From positions 62,001 through 126,000 of the forward strand of contig NZ_JAHXZN010000001.1 in the NCBI RefSeq assembly GCF_019429485.1: DNA of 64,000 bases. The letters run 5' to 3'. Origin of the DNA: Sphingomonas citri. GTDB taxonomy: Bacteria; Pseudomonadota; Alphaproteobacteria; Sphingomonadales; Sphingomonadaceae. A model generated the notes under the pieces. The model saw only the letters and a list, made by a program, of their open reading frames with translations. It was not told the DNA's origin and did not search any database. Every line of letters starts with the position of its first letter. Position 1 is the first letter of the stretch. Below, one piece after another: positions 17,810-24,549 of this stretch. Position numbers and translations under genes: made by a program.

Positions 17810-18129
17810 AGGATCTCAACGATATCCTGGCGATGGCCCAGAACGTCCAGAACGAGCTGCAGAAGGCGCAGGAGAGCCTCGACACGATCGAGGTGGAGGG
17901 CGTCGCCGGCGGCGGCCTGGTCAAGGTGCGCGCCTCGGCCAAGGGGCGGATCATCGGCGTCGCGATCGACGACTCGCTGATCGTTCCGTCTGAGAAGCAG
18001 ATGCTCGAGGATCTCGTCGCCGCCGCGTTCAACGACGCGCGCACCAAGGCGGACGCGGTCTCCTCGACCGAGATGTCGAAGATGACCAGCGGGCTGCCGT
18101 TGCCGCCGGGGTTCAAGCTGCCGTTCTGA
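17806..18129 (+). CDS. ybaB: YbaB/EbfC family nucleoid-associated protein
   Basis: A 107-residue dimeric DNA-binding protein. It has the N-terminal amphipathic helix AQNVQNELQKAQESLDTIEV, the VKVRASAKGRIIGVAIDDSL strand region, and the C-terminal LPLPPGFKLPF tail typical of this family. The start is GTG 17806, overlapping the dnaX stop (GTGA). Partner genes in many bacteria are dnaX upstream and recR downstream; recR is not next here. Confidence 0.94.
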   Translation: MKDLNDILAMAQNVQNELQKAQESLDTIEVEGVAGGGLVKVRASAKGRIIGVAIDDSLIVPSEKQMLEDLVAAAFNDARTKADAVSSTEMSKMTSGLPLPPGFKLPF

Positions 18130-18213
18130 GGCGGGACAGTCGGACCGTTGCGCGGCGGGAACAACCGCCCGCCGCTCGCATTCCTCCGCTCACTTCGGTG
18201 AGAGGAGGATGCC

Positions 18214-18450
18214 ATGAGTGACGACCGCGTGACCCAGACCCCGCACACGACGGTGATCGAGCGCCGCGGTGGCGGCGGTGGCGTGTTGATCGGGCTGGCG
18301 GTGCTGCTGGCGGTGATCGTCGGCGCCTATCTGCTGCTCGTCCGCAACGACAGCGAGGTCGCCAAGAACAACGCGATCACCTCGGCGGCGAAGAGCGTCG
18401 GCGACACCGCCGACAAGGCGGGCGCCGCGGTGGATCGCGCCGCGAAGTAA
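18214..18450 (+). CDS. Small single-pass membrane protein
   Basis: A 78-residue protein with a polar N-terminus ending in a glycine run. One membrane helix follows (VLIGLAVLLAVIVGAYLLLV, about 25-44). A charged tail rich in alanine and lysine comes after it (AITSAAKSVGDTADKAGAAVDRAAK). The tail resembles the amphipathic repeats of small stress proteins. A clear GAGGAGG site precedes the ATG. I do not recognise a named family. Confidence 0.7.
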   Translation: MSDDRVTQTPHTTVIERRGGGGGVLIGLAVLLAVIVGAYLLLVRNDSEVAKNNAITSAAKSVGDTADKAGAAVDRAAK

Positions 18451-18495
18451 CGGAACGGTGGCGGCTCTGAGACGTGACCGCGCCTCAATTACCAG

Positions 18496-18592
18496 CGTCA
18501 TCCTGAACTTGTTTCAGTATCCGCCGAGTCGCGGGCACCTCGGGTCCCGGGAGTGCGGCGCGGTGGATCCCGGACCAAGTCCGGGGTGACGG
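18496..18592. repeat. REP-like inverted repeat, copy 2 (diverged)
   Basis: The left end is CGTCATCCTGAACTTG. The right end, GTGGATCCCGGACCAAGTCC then GGGGTGACG, is a diverged match in inverted orientation. The core is less conserved than in copies 3 and 4. It lies between two convergent genes. Confidence 0.75.
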
Positions 18593-18635
18593 CGATGAGG
18601 TGGGCCAAGGCCGCGCCTAAGCGTCCAAGCCCGCC

Positions 18636-19310
18636 TCATCGCAGGCACGCGTCCAGCCCGTTACGGCGCACCACCCCGACGTAGCGTGCTAGCCGGTCGC
18701 CGTGGCGGCGCACGAAGCCGCTCGGGTCGATCGCGGCGCGCTTCTTGGGCAGCGGCAGCACCGCGGCGATCCGTCCCGCCTCGATCGGGCTGAGCCGCTC
18801 GGCCGAGTGGCGGAAGTAGCGGATCGAGCCGGCCTCGACGCCGTAGGTGCCGATCCCGGTCTCGGCGACGTTGAGATAGACCTCCATGATCCGGCGCTTG
18901 CCCCAGATCGTCTCGATCAGGAGCGTGAACCACGCTTCCAGCGCCTTGCGGACATAGCCGCCACCCTGGAACAGGAAGACGTTCTTGGCGGTCTGCTGGC
19001 TGATGGTGGAGCCGCCGCGAATGCGCTTGCCCTCGGCGTTGTGCATCGCCGCGCCCGCGATCGCGCCCCAGTCGAAGCCGTGGTGCGTGCAGAACTTGCT
19101 GTCCTCGCCGGCGATCGCCGCGCGGGGCATGTCAGGGTCGATGGCGGCGAGGGGACGCCACTCCTTGGTGACGCCGCGTCCGGCGAACAGGTCGCCCGCC
19201 ATGGTCAGCGTGAACGGCACCGGCACGACGGCATAGAGGAGTACCCAGGCGACGGAGACCAGGACGAAGCCGAGGAGGAGCTTAAGCAGAAGCCGGAGCA
19301 GGCGGAACAT
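18636..19310 (-). CDS. mtgA: Monofunctional peptidoglycan glycosyltransferase
   Basis: A GT51 enzyme that polymerises lipid II into glycan strands without a transpeptidase domain. A membrane anchor is at about 7-32 (LLKLLLGFVLVSVAWVLL). GT51 motifs follow: AAIAGEDSKFCTHHGFD with the catalytic Glu, RGGSTISQQTAKNVFL, KALEAWFTLLIE, and the KRRIMEVYLNVAETG block. The length of 224 residues is normal for MtgA. The ATG at 19310 gives the membrane anchor directly. Confidence 0.95.
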   Translation of the reverse strand: MFRLLRLLLKLLLGFVLVSVAWVLLYAVVPVPFTLTMAGDLFAGRGVTKEWRPLAAIDPDMPRAAIAGEDSKFCTHHGFDWGAIAGAAMHNAEGKRIRGGSTISQQTAKNVFLFQGGGYVRKALEAWFTLLIETIWGKRRIMEVYLNVAETGIGTYGVEAGSIRYFRHSAERLSPIEAGRIAAVLPLPKKRAAIDPSGFVRRHGDRLARYVGVVRRNGLDACLR

Positions 19311-19380
19311 GCGACGCGTGGTAGCGGGCGCGCGTGGCGGTGAGAAGCGCGGAGACGAGGCTCTCAGTTTGCGGACGGCG

Positions 19381-20601
19381 TCACACCTCGCCGAGGATCG
19401 CCCGCGCCGCCGCCATCCCCGTCGCATATGCCCCGTGCGCGGTAGAGAAATCGTGCGGCGAGCAGGCCTCCCCCGCGAAATACAGCCGCGCATCGATCGG
19501 CGCCGCGAGCACAACGCGCGCACCGGCGTGGCCGACCGCGGCGTGCGAGTAGCTGCCGCCGATCCACGGTTCGTGCCGCCAGCGGGTCGCGGCCACCGGA
19601 TGGAGCCGCGCCCGCCACTCACCGCCGAGCAGCGCGACGAGCTCGTCGACGACGAAGGCGGCAGCGGCGTTCGAGTCCTCCAATTCGTCGGCGGTTGGGC
19701 CGCCGAGGAAGCTCTCGATCAGCGGGTAGCCGAAGGGCGACAGGCGATGGCTCGCGGTATCGGCCGAATAAGGATTGCCCATCAGGTGCGAGTCGGCAGG
19801 CCAGTCGGGCCGATCGACGCGCAGCATCACCTTGTCGGCGACGCCGAGCGGCAGCCCGGCCGCGGCGTCGACCTTCTCGGGCAGCGGTGGATCGAAGACG
19901 ATCGCGCCGCGCGCCAGCACCGGTGTCGGGACCGCGACGACCACTGCCTCGGTCTCGATCGTCCCGGCCGCGCTCTCGACACGCACGCGCGTATCGCGAT
20001 GGTCGATCCGCGTCACCGCGCAGCCGAGCCGCACCGGCAGCCCGCGCGCATGATCCGCGATCAGCGTGCCATAACCCTCGCGCACCGCCCAATTGTCCTC
20101 GGTCGCGGCATCCTCGTAGGCGAGCCAGTCGTGCAGCGAGACATCGTCGATCGCGGCGCCATTGGCGAAGCGTGAGATGGCGTCGAGCAGCGGCCGCCAG
20201 CGCTCGTCGGACGGCACCGCCGCGCCCAGTGCGCGATCGGGCGCCGTCGCCAAGGCGTGCGCGGCCGCGGTCATCCGCTCGCGCGCGGCGTTGGCGGCAC
20301 GGTGATCGTCGCGCGGGAAGCCCAGGTCGCGCCACTGCTCCCCCCAACGCGCGGTGTCGGTGGCGACGGTGAAGCCGCGCGCGCGCGCGATCCCGGTCCA
20401 CGGGTTGCGTCGGGCGGAGTGGAGCCAGCCGCAGCCGAGATCCACGTTGGCGCCTCCGATCGTGATGCTGTGCGCGCGCCCGCCGAGCCGGTCGCCCGCC
20501 TCGAGCAGCAGCACGTCGCGGCCGGCGTCGTGAAGGTGACGCGCCGCGGCGATGCCGGCGGCCCCGCCGCCGACGATCACCGCATCCGCGCCGCGCGCCA
20601 C
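19381..20601 (-). CDS. FAD-dependent amine oxidase family protein
   Basis: A 406-residue flavoprotein. The N-terminal Rossmann motif VIVGGGAAGIAAARHL is followed by VLLLEAGDRLGGRAHS, as in monoamine and polyamine oxidases and related desaturases. The C-terminal FAD motif LYFAGEACS is present, with HGAYATGMAAA after it. No signal peptide is visible, so it is probably cytoplasmic. The substrate cannot be told. The start is a GTG at 20601, directly abutting the rpoH stop (1-nt gap), so it may be read through from rpoH. Confidence 0.85.
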   Translation of the reverse strand: MARGADAVIVGGGAAGIAAARHLHDAGRDVLLLEAGDRLGGRAHSITIGGANVDLGCGWLHSARRNPWTGIARARGFTVATDTARWGEQWRDLGFPRDDHRAANAARERMTAAAHALATAPDRALGAAVPSDERWRPLLDAISRFANGAAIDDVSLHDWLAYEDAATEDNWAVREGYGTLIADHARGLPVRLGCAVTRIDHRDTRVRVESAAGTIETEAVVVAVPTPVLARGAIVFDPPLPEKVDAAAGLPLGVADKVMLRVDRPDWPADSHLMGNPYSADTASHRLSPFGYPLIESFLGGPTADELEDSNAAAAFVVDELVALLGGEWRARLHPVAATRWRHEPWIGGSYSHAAVGHAGARVVLAAPIDARLYFAGEACSPHDFSTAHGAYATGMAAARAILGEV

Positions 20602-20602
20602 G

Positions 20603-21505
20603 TCAGGCGGTCAGCAGCCGCTTCTCGCCCGCCAGCCGCATCATCGCGCGCTGGAGCTTCTCGAACGCGCGCACCTCGATCTGGCGGACGCGCTCGCGGC
20701 TGACGCCATAGACCTGGCTCAGCTCCTCCAGCGTCTTCGGATCGTCGGTGAGACGCCGCTCGGTGAGGATGTGCTTCTCGCGGTCGTTGAGGTCCCCCAT
20801 CGCGTTGACCAGCATGTCGTGGCGCACGTCGGCTTCCTGCTGGTCGGCGACGACCTTGTCCTGCAGCGGCGCGTCGTCCTGAAGCCAGTCCTGCCACTGG
20901 CCCTCGCCGTCCTCGCGCATCGAGACGTTGAGCGAGGTGTCGCCGCCCATCGCCATGCGGCGGTTCATGCTGACCACGTCGGCCTCGGTGACGCCGAGGT
21001 CGGTCGCGATCTTCTGCACGTCCTCGGGGCGCAGGTCGCCGTCCTCGAAAGCGTCGAGCCGCGCCTTCATGCGGCGCAGGTTGAAGAACAACTTCTTCTG
21101 CGCCGCGGTGGTGCCCATCTTCACCAGGCTCCACGAGCGCAGGATGAATTCCTGGATCGAGGCGCGGATCCACCACATCGCATAGGTGGCGAGGCGGAAG
21201 CCGCGGTCGGGCTCGAACTTCTTCACGCCCTGCATCAGCCCGATATTGCCCTCGGAGATCAGCTCGCTGACGGGAAGGCCGTAGCCGCGATAGCCCATCG
21301 CGATCTTGGCGACGAGGCGAAGGTGGCTGGTGACCAGCTGCGCCGCCGCCTCGGTGTCACCGTGCTCCTGGAAGCGCTTGGCGAGCATATACTCCTGCTC
21401 GGGCGCCAGGATCGGGAATTTCTTGATCTCGGCGAGATAGCGGTTGAGGCTCTGCTCCCCGCCGAGCGCAGGGATCGTCGCCGGGACGTTGCTGCGTGCT
21501 GCCAT
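20603..21505 (-). CDS. rpoH: Heat-shock sigma factor RpoH (sigma-32)
   Basis: A 300-residue group 3 sigma factor. Region 2 carries HLRLVAKIAMGYRGYGLP, the core-binding SEGNIGLMQGVKKFEPD and FRLATYAMWWIRASIQEFIL. Region 4 ends in a helix-turn-helix (TLEELSQVYGVSRERVRQIE). The RpoH-specific box region shows as AQKKLFFNLRRMKARLDAFE. The ATG at 21505 matches other alphaproteobacterial RpoH proteins in length. It directs transcription of chaperones and proteases on heat or misfolding stress. I see no obvious RNA-thermometer helix at the start codon. Confidence 0.95.
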   Translation of the reverse strand: MAARSNVPATIPALGGEQSLNRYLAEIKKFPILAPEQEYMLAKRFQEHGDTEAAAQLVTSHLRLVAKIAMGYRGYGLPVSELISEGNIGLMQGVKKFEPDRGFRLATYAMWWIRASIQEFILRSWSLVKMGTTAAQKKLFFNLRRMKARLDAFEDGDLRPEDVQKIATDLGVTEADVVSMNRRMAMGGDTSLNVSMREDGEGQWQDWLQDDAPLQDKVVADQQEADVRHDMLVNAMGDLNDREKHILTERRLTDDPKTLEELSQVYGVSRERVRQIEVRAFEKLQRAMMRLAGEKRLLTA

Positions 21506-21578
21506 GATCCTTGATCTCCCTTCCTGGCGGGAAACGCGGCGATGCCCAGCCAAGTGCCGGACGATGCGCGCTTCGCAC

Positions 21579-22526
21579 CTATACGATGAGCTGACTGAAC
21601 AGTTCCTGCATGTCCCGCGGCATCGCACTGTCGAACGACAGCGCGTCGCCAGTGATCGGGTGGATGAACCCGAGGCGGGCGGCGTGCAAGGCCTGGCGGC
21701 GGAAACCGAGCGTTTCGATCACGCCGCGATGTGCTTGTTTCGTTCTACCATAGACCGGGTCGCCCAGCAAGGCATGTCCGAGCGATGCCATATGGACGCG
21801 CACCTGGTGGGTCCGTCCGGTCTCGAGCCGACACTCGACCAGCGCGGCATCCCGTAGCGGCTGAAGCAGCGTGTAGTGAGTGACCGCGCGCTTGCCGCCC
21901 GCGACGATCGCCACCTTCTTGCGGTTGGCGGCGGAGCGCGCCAGGGGCGCGTCGACGCTGCCCGCGGCGGGCATCGGCCAGCCGTTGACGATCGCGCGGT
22001 AGCGACGATCGATCGTGTGCGCGGCGAACTGCTTGGCGAGCCCTTCGTGCGCGCGGTCGGTCTTGGCCGCGACCATCAGCCCCGACGTGTCCTTGTCGAT
22101 GCGGTGGACGATCCCCGGCCGCGCCACGCCGCCGATCCCGGAGAGCGAGCCACCGCAATGATGCAGCAGCGCGTTGACGAGCGTGCCGTCGAGATTGCCC
22201 GCTGCGGGATGCACGACCAAGCCGGCGGGCTTGTCGATCACGATGAAATGATCGTCCTCGTAGGCGACCACCAGCGGGATATCCTGCGCCTCGTTGTGCG
22301 CCGGGGCGGGGGCCGGGACCATGACGGCATAAGCGTCGCCGGCATGCGACTTGCGCGAGGGATCGCGCACCGCCGCCCCGTCCTGGGTCACCTGGCCGGC
22401 GTTGATCAGCACCTTGAGCCGCTCGCGCGACAGCGTCGGCACGGCGTCGGCGAGAGCGCGATCCAGCCGCCAGCCGTCGGCGGCCGGCGCGATCGTCGCT
22501 GAGATGATGGAAACCCCCCGGTCCAT
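21579..22526 (-). CDS. rluD: RluA family 23S rRNA pseudouridine synthase (RluD-like)
   Basis: A 315-residue enzyme. An N-terminal S4-like RNA-binding segment (about 20-70, ADAVPTLSRERLKVLINAG) precedes the catalytic domain. The RluA catalytic motif HRIDKDTSGLMVAAK is present, with the nucleophilic aspartate at residue 144. LETGRTHQVRVHMASLGHAL is the second family block. RluD modifies helix 69 of 23S rRNA. The paralogue (RluC or RluD) is assigned by length and S4 domain. The start at 22526 lies only 22 nt from the divergent JAMM gene start. rpoH follows downstream, a common alphaproteobacterial order. Confidence 0.88.
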   Translation of the reverse strand: MDRGVSIISATIAPAADGWRLDRALADAVPTLSRERLKVLINAGQVTQDGAAVRDPSRKSHAGDAYAVMVPAPAPAHNEAQDIPLVVAYEDDHFIVIDKPAGLVVHPAAGNLDGTLVNALLHHCGGSLSGIGGVARPGIVHRIDKDTSGLMVAAKTDRAHEGLAKQFAAHTIDRRYRAIVNGWPMPAAGSVDAPLARSAANRKKVAIVAGGKRAVTHYTLLQPLRDAALVECRLETGRTHQVRVHMASLGHALLGDPVYGRTKQAHRGVIETLGFRRQALHAARLGFIHPITGDALSFDSAMPRDMQELFSQLIV

Positions 22527-22548
22527 TGCTTCATGCTATGTGGCGACG

Positions 22549-23001
22549 ATGATCGACATTTCAATCCGCCTGCGTGACGAACTGGTCGCCGCCGCGGCCG
22601 GCAGCGCCGACGAGGTCTGCGGCTTGCTGCTCGGCCGCGGCGAGCGGGTGGAGCGGGCGCCGCCGTGCCGCAACGTTGCCGCGACCCCGGCGGTGCGCTT
22701 CGAGCTCGATCCCGCCGCGCTGCTCGCGGCGCACCGCGCGGCGCGCGCCGGCGGCCCCGCCGTGCTCGGCCACTATCACTCGCACCCGAGCGGCGACGCG
22801 CGTCCCTCGCCGCGCGACGCCGCCGACGCCGTACCCGACGGCAGCCTGTGGCTCATCGTGGCGGGGGGCGAGGTCACGGCGTGGCGCGCGATCGAGGATG
22901 GCGTGCTCCATGGCCGCTTCGAGCCTGTGAAGATGCGCGACGGCGGTTGCGAAGGCGGCGGTGACCCGCCACAAGGCGGCGACGCCCCCCGCGCGGAGTA
23001 A
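22549..23001 (+). CDS. JAMM/MPN (M67) domain metalloprotease-like protein
   Basis: A 150-residue single-domain protein. It has the zinc-ligand motif GHYHSHPSGDARPSPRDAADA, which is HxH, then a serine context and the metal-binding Asp about 10 residues on. An N-terminal Glu (SADEVCGLLLG) is the usual catalytic glutamate of the fold. Such bacterial proteins are related to the isopeptidases that process ubiquitin-like sulfur carriers. None is nearby here, so the substrate is unknown. It is divergent from rluD and 9 nt upstream of chpT, with which it is probably co-transcribed. Confidence 0.87.
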   Translation: MIDISIRLRDELVAAAAGSADEVCGLLLGRGERVERAPPCRNVAATPAVRFELDPAALLAAHRAARAGGPAVLGHYHSHPSGDARPSPRDAADAVPDGSLWLIVAGGEVTAWRAIEDGVLHGRFEPVKMRDGGCEGGGDPPQGGDAPRAE

Positions 23002-23010
23002 TCCCCCGAC

Positions 23011-23655
23011 ATGACGATCAGCCCGGTCGACTTCGCCTCCCTGTTGTGTTCGCGCCTGTGCCACGACCTGCTGTCGCCGGTCGGCGCGCTCAACAACGGG
23101 CTGGAGCTGCTCAACGACGAGACCGATCCCGAGATGCGCGCGCGCTGCCTCGAGCTGCTCAACGAGAGCGCGCGGGTGTCCGCCAACAAGCTCAAGTTCT
23201 TCCGCCTCGCGTTCGGCGCGGCGGGCGGCTTCGGCGAGCGCGTCGACGTGCGCGAGGCGCGCCAGGCGGTGGAGGGGCTGCTCGGCGACAACAAGCGGCT
23301 GCAGCTGCAATGGCTGATCGAGGAGCCCGAGCTGCCCAAGGCGGCGGTGAAGGTGCTGCTCAACCTCGCGCTGATCGCCGGCGACACGCTGGTGCGCGGC
23401 GGCACGGTGACGATCGGGGTGGAGGAGAGCGCCGAGACGACCGAGATCGTGCTGCGCGCCGAAGGCCCGCGGCTGGTGCTCGACCCCGAGCTGCGCACCA
23501 CGCTGACCGACGGCGCGAACGGCGCGGCGATCACCCCGCGGGCAGCGGCGGCGTTCCTGGTCAACACGATCGCGGCCGAGGCGGGCGGCTCGGTGATGGT
23601 CAGCGACGCGGTCGACGGGACCTTACTGTTCGGCGCGGCGCTGCCGAACAGGTGA
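23011..23655 (+). CDS. chpT: Histidine phosphotransferase ChpT
   Basis: A 214-residue dimeric phosphotransferase. In Caulobacter it passes phosphate from the hybrid kinase CckA to CtrA and CpdR. The phospho-accepting histidine is H18 in SRLCHDLLSPVGALNNGLEL, a motif diagnostic for the HPTransfase family. The C-terminal part is a degenerate kinase-like ATPase domain without an ATP-binding box, as in ChpT. Placed between a JAMM gene and the che operon, it is a possible link between cell-cycle and motility control. Confidence 0.92.
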   Translation: MTISPVDFASLLCSRLCHDLLSPVGALNNGLELLNDETDPEMRARCLELLNESARVSANKLKFFRLAFGAAGGFGERVDVREARQAVEGLLGDNKRLQLQWLIEEPELPKAAVKVLLNLALIAGDTLVRGGTVTIGVEESAETTEIVLRAEGPRLVLDPELRTTLTDGANGAAITPRAAAAFLVNTIAAEAGGSVMVSDAVDGTLLFGAALPNR

Positions 23656-23822
23656 GCTGATCGGGCTGCCTCACGGTGGCGGTTCTGCTCGTCAAATCAT
23701 CGAAATATCGCGTTGAAACTAACGACCCGGCGTGCCGACCGCGACGCCGGAACGAACCGGAAACGCCATGGAATGATCGTGCATCCGATCGGAGGATGTA
23801 CGATTTTTTATCGGGCTATTCG

Positions 23823-24440
23823 ATGATGCGACGGACGATGACCGCGGTGGCGCTGACGCTGACGCTGATGCTCAGCGCCTGCGGCGATGACGGCACGGGG
23901 ACGAAGACGTCTGATACGGCGAGCAGCAAGAACGTCGCGCCGCCTCCCTCGCCGTCGCCCTCGCCGGCGCGGACTTACACCTACGATAAGATCGATTTCA
24001 AAGTCGACCGTAGCTTCATTGCGACCGCCTTCTACGACGATTCGAAGCAGGGCCGTGGATTTCTCTTCGGTTATCCGACGAACCCGGCGGAACTTGGCGG
24101 GGCAGACGTACGCACCTACTTGGCACTGATTGACGAGAGCGAAAACGATAAGCACGGCGTCGAGTCGGCGCCGCTGACAGTCGATTTTTCGAAGAGCACC
24201 ATCAGCGGCACCATCCCGAGGGTCGGTGAGAATAAAGCCGCGAAGGTGTATCAGCTGAACGGCGCCATCGACGCGGGCAAGCATCTCACCGGTTCCCTGA
24301 AGAGCCAAGACGGAAAGATCTCCGGCGAGTTCCGCGGCCGCCTTTTCGGACCAGGCGGTAAGGAGATCGCTCTTATCGCAGACTTCAAGTTCAGCGATGG
24401 TACGGCGGAGGTGGGCTTGCTCACCGGTAAGCTCAAGTAA
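23823..24440 (+). CDS. Lipoprotein with a C-terminal TbpB-like beta-barrel motif
   Basis: A 205-residue lipoprotein. The signal MMRRTMTAVALTLTLMLSAC ends in a lipobox; a Pro/Ser linker (PPPSPSPSPAR) follows. The C-terminal domain is beta-rich and includes SGEFRGRLFGPGGKEIALI, which resembles the G.FyGP.a.E.gG signature of the barrel domain of TbpB-like, Slam-exported surface lipoproteins. No TonB receptor or Slam gene is adjacent. The upstream region and gene are less GC-rich than the neighbours, with an unusual T-run near 23804. An ATG at 23796 is possible, but its GGAGG site directly abuts it. I chose 23823 for signal-peptide length. Confidence 0.65.
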   Translation: MMRRTMTAVALTLTLMLSACGDDGTGTKTSDTASSKNVAPPPSPSPSPARTYTYDKIDFKVDRSFIATAFYDDSKQGRGFLFGYPTNPAELGGADVRTYLALIDESENDKHGVESAPLTVDFSKSTISGTIPRVGENKAAKVYQLNGAIDAGKHLTGSLKSQDGKISGEFRGRLFGPGGKEIALIADFKFSDGTAEVGLLTGKLK

Positions 24441-24549
24441 TTCCTTCGGCGGCGCCGCTCCTCCGGGCGGTGCCGCGCACCCTCAGTAAACACCCTTTTA
24501 ACCGCCGCCGTGCCATGCCCCGCTCGCCGACAGGACGCGACGGGGCCGC

